Assembly: GCA_004294195.1 (NCBI GenBank)
Contig: REAQ01000014.1
Span: 1 to 8,762, forward strand
Source: Sphingobacteriales bacterium
GTDB taxonomy: Bacteria > Bacteroidota > Bacteroidia > Chitinophagales > Chitinophagaceae
Direction: 5' to 3'
DNA: 8,762 nucleotides
The translations under genes were made by a program, and so were the position numbers. Under the pieces are notes generated by a model. That model made no database searches, had not been told where the DNA came from, and saw nothing but the letters and a program-made list of their open reading frames with translations. How positions within the stretch are numbered: position 1 is the first letter of the stretch; every line of letters begins with the position of its first letter. Below are positions 1 to 6,699 of the stretch, one piece after another.

Positions 1-1
1 T

Positions 2-258
2 ATTTATTGTTGTTGCGTTTCCCGATGCTGACCACCAACCAATTTTATTGGCAAATAAGCATGGTTGTACGGAATAATCAATTCCTGATGGACCCACTTG
101 AGCAATCATATGTCTTCCTGCTTGAAATTTGGAAAATAATACAACTCCATCGGCTGGAGCTGCGGGAGCTGTAGGACCCACAACATCGACTATATTTGGA
201 TTTGATAAAGATTTATATTTTGGTGGCGAGGTTTTATTGGCACCGTTTGATGTAGAAA
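2..258 (-). CDS. Partial phage virion/tail-like protein, open at both ends
   Basis: A stop-free minus-strand frame runs from about 258 down to the window edge, about 85 codons, in a different frame from the efflux gene it abuts. The translation contains NPNIVDVVGPTAPAAPADG, then a segment with GRHMIAQVGPSGIDY and a tail with NKIGWWSASGNATTIN. The low-charge composition rich in Gly, Ala, Thr and Ser, with a Pro/Ala linker, is typical of phage structural or tail-fibre proteins. From memory the GPSG-x-D and GNATT stretch resembles virion proteins in environmental phages, but no search was possible. There is no start codon or ribosome binding site here, so it is an internal fragment. The right boundary is approximate because the frame stays open some way into the efflux sequence. 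It could instead be another repetitive surface protein. Confidence 0.45.
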
Positions 259-852
259 CGATTGCGCGTATTCCAAAAACAGTTTACGCTTTTCAAGGAT
301 GAGCACACCATAATAAGCGCGGAACACGTTGCTCTTCACACTGTCTTCCATCGCTTTTACATTGATGTCTGCATAACGCAACGCAGCATCTCTTGCCTGC
401 AATCCTACAAACACATCAGGTTGGAACAAAAGTTGCTGAAAACTGAAGCCGATGGAGGATTGCCAAGGCACGCCAAACTGTGCCGGGAAAAACTGTGGTG
501 GACCATTGGGCGACATAATGGGATTACCATTGCCATCTTTCACCCCTTCGGTTTCCAATACATTGTACACCGATGGGGACACGAAATCCGGTAATAGTGT
601 CACCGGGATCGAGAAGAAATGCTGCACACCGAGCGATCCGTTAATCTGCGGCATGGCCTGGCCCTTAATCTCATTGTTCTTGGACTCCTGCAATCTTCTG
701 TCGATCTTCAGGTTCTTGATCTCTGTCACATTCTTGATCGCGAAATCTACCGCTTCTCTTGCTGTGAATGCATAGTTCTTTTGAGCATTCACTTGTGCAG
801 TCAGCAACAGCAGCAATATCAAGCCTGCGAGTCTTGTCCTGCCTTTTCTCAT
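190..852 (-). pseudogene. TolC-like outer membrane efflux protein, N-terminal part only
   Basis: Outer-membrane channel subunit of a tripartite efflux pump, by family. Residues 1-23 form a signal peptide (MRKGRTR, a Leu-rich core, then VNA before Gln24). The mature start has the family's AREAVDFAIKN helix, followed by a block ending in KGQAMPQINGSLG and, near residues 170-194, the helix SNVFRAYYGVLILEKRKLFL, all as in the first half of TolC-type proteins. The family is usually about 440-490 residues, but this frame stops after 220. Residues from about 195-200 onward no longer look like the TolC coiled-coil barrel, so homology ends near position 255-273 and the rest is read-through into foreign sequence. 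The ATG overlaps the TetR stop codon (ATGA, 849-852), indicating translational coupling. A membrane fusion protein and RND transporter would normally follow but are missing. Truncation may be artefactual. Confidence 0.75.
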
Positions 853-1493
853 TTTTGCTTGCTTTTAATGATTCGTTCTTGTTGGTATTGTACGGCGAGG
901 TCATACCCTATAGGGGACACCAGGCCAAATAGAAAATTCTCGAGTAACACTTTAGACACTTCCACGAGGTTGAATTCCGTGGCGGGAAAAACATCCTGGT
1001 TAAACATGATCATCATGGATTCCAGGCGGTACTTGGCCAGCACCGTAACATTGAGGTCCGCTTTGTACAGCCCTTCTTCCATTCCCCTTCTGAGATTCTT
1101 GCTCACCACTTCCATCAGGTAGATGTTTTTGTGATCCATGAACCGTTTGAAACTTTGGAAATGGAATTTGTGAAGGTCATAGAGGATATTCGGGTTCATA
1201 CTTTGCATGTGGATTACGATCCTGTCCATCGTCAAAAACACCTCTTCCACTGCATTAATAGCCTGGACCTCACACTCATAACAATCTTTCTTAATATCTT
1301 CGATATCGTCCCCGATGATGGCATCTACCAGTTCATCCTTGTCTTTATACCATTGATAAATGGTTTTTTTGGATATCCCAAGGCCCACAGCGATGTCATC
1401 CATGGAAACCGAACGGATACCATACTTCATAAACAGGTTTTTAGCCTGTTCCCTGATCCTATCACGGGTATCTACTACATTTTCCATTGTCAT
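849..1493 (-). CDS. TetR/AcrR family transcriptional regulator
   Basis: A 214-residue DNA-binding repressor, normal length for the family. Residues 8-55 form the TetR N-terminal domain: TRDRIREQAKNLFMKYG, then the helix-turn-helix MDDIAVGLGISKKTIYQWYK (31-50) and DKDELVDAI. The C-terminal ligand and dimerisation domain is all-helical and family-specific, so the inducer cannot be read. The gene precedes and overlaps a TolC-type efflux gene, so it most likely represses its own operon and responds to a pump substrate. A Bacteroidota-type promoter lies just upstream with an inverted repeat inside it, consistent with autoregulation. The first ATG (1493) is used here; the second, two codons later (1487), is equally possible because neither has a clear Shine-Dalgarno sequence and the predicted leader is very short. 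Confidence 0.92.
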   Translation of the reverse strand: MTMENVVDTRDRIREQAKNLFMKYGIRSVSMDDIAVGLGISKKTIYQWYKDKDELVDAIIGDDIEDIKKDCYECEVQAINAVEEVFLTMDRIVIHMQSMNPNILYDLHKFHFQSFKRFMDHKNIYLMEVVSKNLRRGMEEGLYKADLNVTVLAKYRLESMMIMFNQDVFPATEFNLVEVSKVLLENFLFGLVSPIGYDLAVQYQQERIIKSKQK

Positions 1494-1512
1494 ATTGAAA
1501 CCGATAAGGCCG

Positions 1513-1543
1513 CAAAACTACGGAAACTTTTTTCACGTTTCAA
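1513..1543 (-). promoter_or_regulatory. Bacteroidota-type promoter for the TetR-efflux operon
   Basis: Read on the minus strand, TTG (1543-1541) is followed by a 20-nt spacer and TAGTTTTG (1520-1513). This fits the Bacteroidota consensus TTG / N19-20 / TAnnTTTG at all defined positions. Transcription would begin about 5-8 nt past the -7 element, leaving a leader of only about 12-15 nt before the ATG at 1493. The match is seen directly; activity is inferred. Confidence 0.7.
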
Positions 1544-1549
1544 GTTTCC
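1522..1549. promoter_or_regulatory. Candidate TetR operator (inverted repeat)
   Basis: GGAAACTT (1522-1529) and its exact reverse complement AAGTTTCC (1542-1549) are separated by 12 nt. The right half also contains a tandem GTTTC (1537-1541 and 1544-1548, period 7). The repeat lies between the -33 and -7 elements of the TetR promoter and overlaps the -33 TTG, so a bound dimer would block RNA polymerase. Symmetrical sites of this size are typical for TetR proteins. The assignment to this particular regulator is an inference from position. Confidence 0.55.
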
Positions 1550-1586
1550 ATCATCTTTTTTCACCAATCATGTAAAATAGGTTGAA

Positions 1587-1647
1587 GGGGGAGTGTTTAG
1601 GGGGAGGCCCTCCCCCCTAAACACTCCCCCTAAAAACTTCCCCTAAA
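1587..1647. repeat. G/C-run palindrome with 13-14 bp tandem units
   Basis: The arm 1587-1607 (five Gs, AGTGTTTA, five Gs, AGG) is matched by its reverse complement at 1609-1630, with one extra C as a bulge, giving a stem of about 20 bp and almost no loop. The right arm is also the start of a tandem series on the plus strand: CCCTCCCCCCTAAA (1608-1621), CACTCCCCCTAAA (1622-1634), AACTTCCCCTAAA (1635-1647). The minus strand therefore carries four G-runs of 4, 5, 6 and 3. It lies between divergent genes, so it does not sit where a terminator would be expected. It may be a REP-like intergenic element. Confidence 0.75.
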
Positions 1648-1696
1648 TACACCATTTGCGCCGTGATTTACCCTTTATTCCCTCTTTCCTTTGTCA

Positions 1697-1704
1697 TACT
1701 TTTG
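1697..1704 (+). promoter_or_regulatory. Candidate -7 element immediately upstream of the DUF502 start
   Basis: TACTTTTG matches the Bacteroidota -7 consensus TAnnTTTG and ends only 6 nt before the ATG at 1711. No TTG stands at the expected 19-21 nt upstream, so only half the promoter is recognisable. If functional, the transcript would be leaderless or nearly so. The site also argues against the upstream GTG (1663) as start. Confidence 0.35.
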
Positions 1705-1710
1705 GTTCTC

Positions 1711-2337
1711 ATGAAGAATTCCAGGCTCAGGCAGCTCTTGCAATACTTTTTCCAGGGTCTTATCATCCTGGCGCCCATTGTGATTACAGGCTGGGCGGTG
1801 GTATCCCTCTTTAATTTTGTGGACGGGATCCTGCCGAATATCCTGTATATCTTGTTCCCTTCCACCATCGGTAACAACCCTGACGGTACGCCCAAGAGCT
1901 ACCCGGGATTTGGCTTTATCCTGGTCATCCTCATCGTTATCGGCGTGGGATATGTTTCGTCTTCCTTTATTGTAGGAAGGTTGGTGCACCTTTTTGATCA
2001 CTTGCTGGAGAGAACACCCGGCATCAAAGTCATCTACACCACGGTCAAGGATTTTTTTGAAGCCTTTGCCGGAAATAAGAAAAAATTCAACCGCCCCGTG
2101 CTGGTATCCATTGAGCATCCGGATGTATGGCAGTTGGGATTTATTACCGATGAAAATGTGAAGGACTTTGGTCTCAATGAACATGTAGCGGTGTACATCC
2201 CGCACTCCTATGCCTTCTCTGGCAGGCTGTATTTTGTGCCTCCTTCGCACGTAAAACCTGTCACGGAAGTAAGTGCAACAGATGCCATGAAGTTTGCGAT
2301 TTCAGGTGGGGTGACCGAAACAGAACATGAAAATTAG
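1711..2337 (+). CDS. DUF502 family integral membrane protein
   Basis: A 208-residue inner-membrane protein of unknown biochemical role. Two hydrophobic segments are clear: residues about 12-35 (FFQGLIILAPIVITGWAVV) and about 66-90 (GFGFILVILIVIGVGYVSSS), separated by a periplasmic-type loop. After the second comes the diagnostic DUF502 block ERTPGIKVIYTTVKD (100-114), then a soluble beta-rich domain with RPVLVSIEHPDVWQLGFIT and VAVYIPHSYAFSGRLYFVP, which also fit the family. The ATG at 1711 is preferred: it starts with a basic MKNSRLRQ stretch directly before the first membrane segment, as in relatives. An in-frame GTG at 1663 would add 16 hydrophobic residues and is less likely. The stop overlaps a GTG of the following gene (TAGTG). 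Membrane stability or transport roles are sometimes suggested for the family, but nothing here decides. Confidence 0.88.
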   Translation: MKNSRLRQLLQYFFQGLIILAPIVITGWAVVSLFNFVDGILPNILYILFPSTIGNNPDGTPKSYPGFGFILVILIVIGVGYVSSSFIVGRLVHLFDHLLERTPGIKVIYTTVKDFFEAFAGNKKKFNRPVLVSIEHPDVWQLGFITDENVKDFGLNEHVAVYIPHSYAFSGRLYFVPPSHVKPVTEVSATDAMKFAISGGVTETEHEN

Positions 2338-2360
2338 TGAGATGGATTAAAAACGTTTTT

Positions 2361-3332
2361 ATGAGGAGATTGATTTGTGGAGCGATGGCATTGCTCATGT
2401 TAAGCAGCCCACTGCCAGCCATGGCCTGGGGCTTTTACGGACATCGGTTGATCAACAGGATGGCGGTTTTCCTGCTTCCGCCGGAGATGATGATCTTATA
2501 CAAACCGCAGCAGGGCTTTCTGATGGAACATGCGGTTGATCCAGACAAACGCCGATATATTGTCAAGGAGGAAGGACCCCGGCATTATATGGATATGGAT
2601 CACTACCAGCCCTGGGACAGCATTCCTGCCTCATGGTCCAAAGCCATTGAAAAGTATGGAGAAGACAGTCTTTACAAGCACGGCATCGCGCCATGGTGGA
2701 TCCAAATAATGATGGGCCGGCTCACCCGGGCTTTCGAAAAAAAAGACAAGGCCGCTATTCTTAAACTGTCGGCTGACCTCGGCCATTACATTGCAGATAT
2801 CCATGTTCCACTGCATGCCAGCAGCAATCACAATGGTCAGCATACCGGCCAAAACGGTATACACGGTTTTTGGGAATCGAGGATCCCCGAATTATTTGCA
2901 GAAGAGGAGTTTGATTTCTTCATCGGCAAGGCCAACTACCTACCCAGTGTTTCCGCAATGGCATGGCGCGTGATCAGGGAAAGCGCAAAAGCAGCAGATA
3001 CGGTGCTTTCAGAAGAGAAAAGACTGAACGGCATGTTTGCCCAAGACGGTAAATATGCATTTGAAGAGCGCAATGGCCTCCTGGTGAGGCAATACTCCAG
3101 CGCTTACAGCAAAATATACCATCGCCAGCTGCGGGGCATGGTGGAGCGCAGGATGCGCGCATCCATACAAATGGTGGCCAATTGCTGGTACACAGCCTGG
3201 GTAAATGCCGGGCAACCGGACCTCAGATCCCTCGCTCCGCTACCGTTTACACCAGCTGATGAACGGGAATGGGAGAATATGAACCAACAATGGAAAGAGG
3301 GCGCAGTCAAGGGACGCTCTTGTACAAATTGA
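2361..3332 (+). CDS. Exported S1/P1 nuclease- or phospholipase C-like zinc hydrolase
   Basis: A secreted or periplasmic metal-dependent phosphodiesterase of the S1/P1 nuclease / zinc phospholipase C superfamily. From this ATG, residues 1-22 are a signal peptide (MRR, hydrophobic core, PAMA) cleaved before Trp; in this superfamily the mature N-terminal Trp itself binds zinc. All nine expected ligands appear with sensible spacing (numbered from the ATG): W23, H28, D60, H75, H142, D146, H152, H168, E172, within WGFYGH, RHYMDMDHY, DLGHYIADIHVPLHA and IHGFWE. W-to-H spacing (5) matches P1 nuclease, while the last pair HxxxE matches bacterial phospholipase C rather than the HxxxD of P1. Substrate (nucleic acid or phospholipid) cannot be settled. 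A GTG at 2337, overlapping the previous stop, would add 8 residues to the signal peptide and is the alternative start; either keeps the export signal. Confidence 0.85.
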   Translation: MRRLICGAMALLMLSSPLPAMAWGFYGHRLINRMAVFLLPPEMMILYKPQQGFLMEHAVDPDKRRYIVKEEGPRHYMDMDHYQPWDSIPASWSKAIEKYGEDSLYKHGIAPWWIQIMMGRLTRAFEKKDKAAILKLSADLGHYIADIHVPLHASSNHNGQHTGQNGIHGFWESRIPELFAEEEFDFFIGKANYLPSVSAMAWRVIRESAKAADTVLSEEKRLNGMFAQDGKYAFEERNGLLVRQYSSAYSKIYHRQLRGMVERRMRASIQMVANCWYTAWVNAGQPDLRSLAPLPFTPADEREWENMNQQWKEGAVKGRSCTN

Positions 3333-3361
3333 CTACATTCGCGATTCGAAATCCCAGCACC

Positions 3362-4414
3362 GTGACGCATAATTTTAACGCAGGGCCCAGTATCCTTCCC
3401 CGTGAAGTTTTTGAAGAAGCATCCAGGGGCATCCTCGATTTTAATGGAACCGGCTTATCGATCCTCGAACTTGGTCATAGGACCCCCCTGTTTGAATCAG
3501 TACTGGAAGAAGCCAGCCAAACCTTAAGGGAACTCATGCATCTGAACAGCGACAAAGAGATCCTGTTCCTGCACGGCGGCGCATCAACACAATTCTTCCA
3601 GGTGCCCATGAATCTTTTAAATGAAGAGGAGACGGCAGCCTACCTGGATTGTGGTGTGTGGGGCATAAAAGCCATCAAGGAAGCAAAACTGTTTGGGTAT
3701 GTGGAAGTGGTGGCCAGTTCAAAAGAACAAGGCTATACCTGCATTCCTAAAAACTATACCGTACCTGACAACGCACGTTATTTTCACTTCACTACCAACA
3801 ATACCATTGAAGGAACGGAAATGTTTTCCATTCCCGAGGTGAACGTACCGCTAGTAGCAGATATGAGCAGCGATATTTTATCGCAGGAAATGGACTTCAA
3901 CCGCTTCGGACTCATCTATGCAGGTGCGCAGAAAAACATTGGCGCAGCCGGTGTGAATGTGGTGATCGTAGACAAGCAGATGCTGGGTAAGGTACATCGC
4001 AAGATGCCATCCATGATGGATTATCAGTTACACATTGATAATGGATCCATGTTGAATACACCACCAGTATTTGCCATCTATGTTTGTTTGCTCACCCTCC
4101 GTTGGGTGAAGAAAAAAGGAGGCATTGCCGCAATGGAAACCCTCAATAAAGCAAAGGCAGATCTGCTGTACAATACACTGGATGCAAATCCTTTATTCAA
4201 GCCAACCGTTGCCAAAGAAGACCGGAGCAGAATGAACGTGGTATTCACGATGGATGATCCCGAAAAAGAAAAACAATTCCAGGAAGCCTGCAAAGCCGCC
4301 AATATGGTAGGCGTGAAAGGACACCGCTCCGTTGGCGGATTTCGCGTTTCATTATACAACGCATTACCTCTGGAAAGCGTCATCGCACTTACAGACCTTA
4401 TCAAATCTTTCTAA
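3362..4414 (+). CDS. serC: Phosphoserine aminotransferase (SerC)
   Basis: A cytoplasmic PLP enzyme that converts 3-phosphohydroxypyruvate and glutamate to O-phosphoserine, the second step of serine biosynthesis, and can also serve pyridoxal phosphate synthesis. 350 residues, close to the E. coli enzyme. It starts with the typical HNFNAGPSILPREVFEEA; GLSILELGHRTPLF (31-44) and the phosphate-binding GGASTQF (72-78) follow. The PLP lysine is K191 in YAGAQKNIGAAGV, with the aspartate in ADMSSDI just before it. The C-terminal GHRSVGGFRVSLYNALP is also diagnostic. The start is taken as GTG 3362, which gives MTHNFNAGP as in relatives. An in-frame ATG at 3269 would add 31 unrelated residues and overlap the preceding gene by 64 nt. 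The next gene follows after 1 nt, indicating co-transcription. No serA or serB lies in the window. Confidence 0.95.
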   Translation: MTHNFNAGPSILPREVFEEASRGILDFNGTGLSILELGHRTPLFESVLEEASQTLRELMHLNSDKEILFLHGGASTQFFQVPMNLLNEEETAAYLDCGVWGIKAIKEAKLFGYVEVVASSKEQGYTCIPKNYTVPDNARYFHFTTNNTIEGTEMFSIPEVNVPLVADMSSDILSQEMDFNRFGLIYAGAQKNIGAAGVNVVIVDKQMLGKVHRKMPSMMDYQLHIDNGSMLNTPPVFAIYVCLLTLRWVKKKGGIAAMETLNKAKADLLYNTLDANPLFKPTVAKEDRSRMNVVFTMDDPEKEKQFQEACKAANMVGVKGHRSVGGFRVSLYNALPLESVIALTDLIKSF

Positions 4415-4415
4415 T

Positions 4416-5642
4416 ATGGCTCAGATAGCCCCGTTCAAAGCCCTTAGACCCAACGCAAGTGTAGCAGAAGCTGTGGCGTCAAGACCCTATGATGTACTCA
4501 ATACTGCGGAAGCAAAACAAGAAGTAGCCAATAACCCCCATTCTTTCTTGCACGTCACCCGGTCTGAAATAGACCTGCCGAATGACGTACATGTGTATTC
4601 CAGATTGGTGTATGATAAAGCAAAGGAAAACCTGGAGGCCATGATCAGCCAGGGTGTCCTTGTACGGGAAGGAAAACCCTGCTATTATATTTATAAACTT
4701 GTGATGGGAAAGCGCGAACAGACCGGACTGGTTTGCGTTTCATCGATCGATGATTACAATAACAACGTCATCAAGAAGCATGAGTTTACGCGGCCTGAAA
4801 AAGAAACAGACCGGATCAACCATATCCGGATCACCGGCGCACAAACAGGAAATGTTTTTCTGACGTATCGCAACAATGCAGAGCTGGACAGCCTGATAGA
4901 CGGTTGGAAAAAAAATCATAGCCCGGCTTACCAGTTCAGGGCCAATGATAAAATAGAACATACCATCTGGGTGGTGGATGATGAAACTACCATCCACATG
5001 ATTACCGCAGTCTTTGCCAACAATATCCCGTACACCTATATTGCAGACGGCCACCATCGCGCAGCCAGTGCAGCAAAGGTTTTATCGGCCCTGGGTACAG
5101 AAGCCTCCGCAGACGCAAAGTATTTCCTGACAACACTTTTCCCCGCCAACCAATTGAGCATCATGGATTACAACAGGGTGGTCAAAGATTTGAATGGGCT
5201 TGATCAGGAAGACTTCCTCTCCGCGTTGCACGATGATTTTGACATTGCACTCAGCCCGGAACCCATTGCACCTTCGGCACTTCATGAATTTGGTATGTAT
5301 CTAAATGGACAGTGGTATATCCTTACGGCAAAAGAAGGTACCTGGACAGAAGACCCCATCGGGGTGCTGGATGTATCTATCCTTTCACAGAATATACTGG
5401 ACAAACACCTTGACATCAAGGACCAACGTACAGATAAACGAATTGATTTCGTTGGAGGTATCCGCGGATTGAAAGCACTGCAGGATAGGGTTGACAGTGG
5501 GGAGATGGCCATTGCCTTCAGCCTGTATCCTGTTTCTATTCAGCAATTGTTTGATATTGCTGATAGCGGAAATGTAATGCCGCCAAAAAGCACCTGGTTT
5601 GAACCCAAGTTAAGGGATGGCTTACTTACCCATTTGATCTAA
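4416..5642 (+). CDS. DUF1015 family protein linked to serine biosynthesis
   Basis: A 408-residue soluble protein with no signal peptide or membrane segment. It has the DUF1015 hallmarks: IAPFKALRP near the N-terminus, RPYDV (23-27), NPHSFLHVTR, KKHEFTRPEKETDR (around 120-134) and the strictly kept YIADGHHRAASA with DGHHR at 211-215. DUF1015 genes are commonly found beside serC and serA, and here the ATG is only 1 nt past the serC stop, so a role connected with serine or phosphoserine is likely. The DGHHR motif resembles the active-site signature of the ParB/sulfiredoxin-like fold, which includes a free serine kinase in archaea; a kinase or phosphotransfer role is therefore an idea, not a result. 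The longer in-frame ATG at 4332 lies within serC and is rejected. Length is normal for the family. Confidence 0.92.
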   Translation: MAQIAPFKALRPNASVAEAVASRPYDVLNTAEAKQEVANNPHSFLHVTRSEIDLPNDVHVYSRLVYDKAKENLEAMISQGVLVREGKPCYYIYKLVMGKREQTGLVCVSSIDDYNNNVIKKHEFTRPEKETDRINHIRITGAQTGNVFLTYRNNAELDSLIDGWKKNHSPAYQFRANDKIEHTIWVVDDETTIHMITAVFANNIPYTYIADGHHRAASAAKVLSALGTEASADAKYFLTTLFPANQLSIMDYNRVVKDLNGLDQEDFLSALHDDFDIALSPEPIAPSALHEFGMYLNGQWYILTAKEGTWTEDPIGVLDVSILSQNILDKHLDIKDQRTDKRIDFVGGIRGLKALQDRVDSGEMAIAFSLYPVSIQQLFDIADSGNVMPPKSTWFEPKLRDGLLTHLI

Positions 5643-5646
5643 GCAT

Positions 5647-6666
5647 ATGAATCTTTTGATCCGAACATTCACACTTGCATTTACCCTTATCTTCAGCCTT
5701 TGTACCCAGGCCCAGGACATACAGAAACAACTGGAAACGGCGCGGAACTTTTCCCGCACAGGTGACTTCGACAATGCCTTGCTGGTGTTGCAAAAGGCGT
5801 CACAACAAATGCCGGGTGATCTCGAGATCCAGAAAGAACTCGCGTACATTTATTTCCGTGCAGGCAATTACAAAGATGCTGTACCCGTTGCGCTGGCGCT
5901 GGCAGACAGAGAAGATGCCGATGTGCAGGCCTACCAGATCGCGGGGAATATTTACAAGGGTGTTGGGGATCCAAAAGAGTGCGATAAACTTTATAAGAAG
6001 GCACTGAAGAAATTTCCAAACAGTGGTGTGCTCTATTTTGAATATGGAGAATTGCTGCTGACGCAACAGCAACGCAATGAGGCCATCAAAATGTGGGAGA
6101 AAGGAATTGAGGTTGACCCATCCTATCCCGGCAACTACTACCATGCTGGTAAATTTTACTACTACACTGGCTCCAGTGCTGCATTGACCCTGCTTTATGG
6201 GGAGATCTTCGTGAACATGGAAAGTTACACGGTGCGCACGGCAGAGATCAAAAACATGTTGCTGGACGCGTATAAAAAATTCTACCTGAATAAGCCAGAA
6301 CCTGCACAGGGTAAGAAGAAATCCCAGAATGGATTTCAACAGTCTGTGGCAGAACTGCTCTGGCAGCAGTCGGCCCTTGCAGATATGGGTGTAACGGCTG
6401 AATCCCTGACCATGATCAGAACGCAGTTCATTCTTTCATGGAATGAGACACTAGCGGCTAAGTATCCATATAAATTATTTGAGCATCAACAATACCTGCT
6501 TAGAGAGGGTATGTTTGAAGCTTACAACCAATGGCTATTTGGACCCGTTGCAAACATGCAGAAATACCAGCAGTGGGCCAATGCTAATGGCAAGAAACTC
6601 AGCGATTTCAATTATTACCAGAAGAACCGCATTTTCAAAATGCCGACAGGACAAAATTATCAGTAG
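5647..6666 (+). CDS. Exported tetratricopeptide repeat protein
   Basis: A 339-residue protein with a signal peptide (residues 1-22, MNLLIRTF, hydrophobic core, TQA before Gln23), so periplasmic or outer-membrane associated. Residues about 27-190 hold roughly five tandem TPR-like helical pairs, for example ARNFSRTGDFDNALLVLQKA, AYIYFRAGNYKDAVPVALAL and YGELLLTQQQRNEAIKMWEK followed by IEVDPSYP. TPR arrays bind partner proteins. The C-terminal 140 residues (LLWQQSALADMGVTAESL, then a stretch rich in Tyr, Phe and Trp ending QKNRIFKMP) match no domain I recognise. No catalytic motif is visible. The gene follows the DUF1015 gene after 4 nt and precedes the acyl-CoA synthetase by 33 nt, so co-expression is likely, but a shared pathway is not evident. 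Partner and function remain unknown. Confidence 0.85.
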   Translation: MNLLIRTFTLAFTLIFSLCTQAQDIQKQLETARNFSRTGDFDNALLVLQKASQQMPGDLEIQKELAYIYFRAGNYKDAVPVALALADREDADVQAYQIAGNIYKGVGDPKECDKLYKKALKKFPNSGVLYFEYGELLLTQQQRNEAIKMWEKGIEVDPSYPGNYYHAGKFYYYTGSSAALTLLYGEIFVNMESYTVRTAEIKNMLLDAYKKFYLNKPEPAQGKKKSQNGFQQSVAELLWQQSALADMGVTAESLTMIRTQFILSWNETLAAKYPYKLFEHQQYLLREGMFEAYNQWLFGPVANMQKYQQWANANGKKLSDFNYYQKNRIFKMPTGQNYQ

Positions 6667-6699
6667 TTTTCTGTATTTTCCTGTACTCAACTTTGCCAT

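Noticed and set aside
1587..1630. G/C hairpin as a rho-independent terminator
   Set aside because: No gene ends into it from either side, and neither side has a U-tract; listed as a repeat instead.
3334..3341. TACATTCG as a -7 promoter element for serC
   Set aside because: It departs from TAnnTTTG at one base and there is no TTG at the proper distance, so it is too weak to list as a feature.
3269..3361. Upstream in-frame ATG extending serC by 31 codons
   Set aside because: The added residues are unrelated to SerC, overlap the hydrolase gene by 64 nt, and relatives start at the HNFNAGP motif, which the GTG at 3362 supplies.
4332..4415. Upstream in-frame ATG extending the DUF1015 gene by 28 codons
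   Set aside because: It lies entirely inside serC; the family begins at IAPFKALRP, directly after the ATG at 4416.
5800..6339. 179-codon open frame on the minus strand
   Set aside because: Antisense shadow of the TPR gene with no domain, start signal or operon context.
6688..6695. CAACTTTG as a promoter for the acyl-CoA ligase
   Set aside because: First base deviates from the consensus and no -33 element is seen; read-through from the TPR gene 33 nt upstream is simpler.
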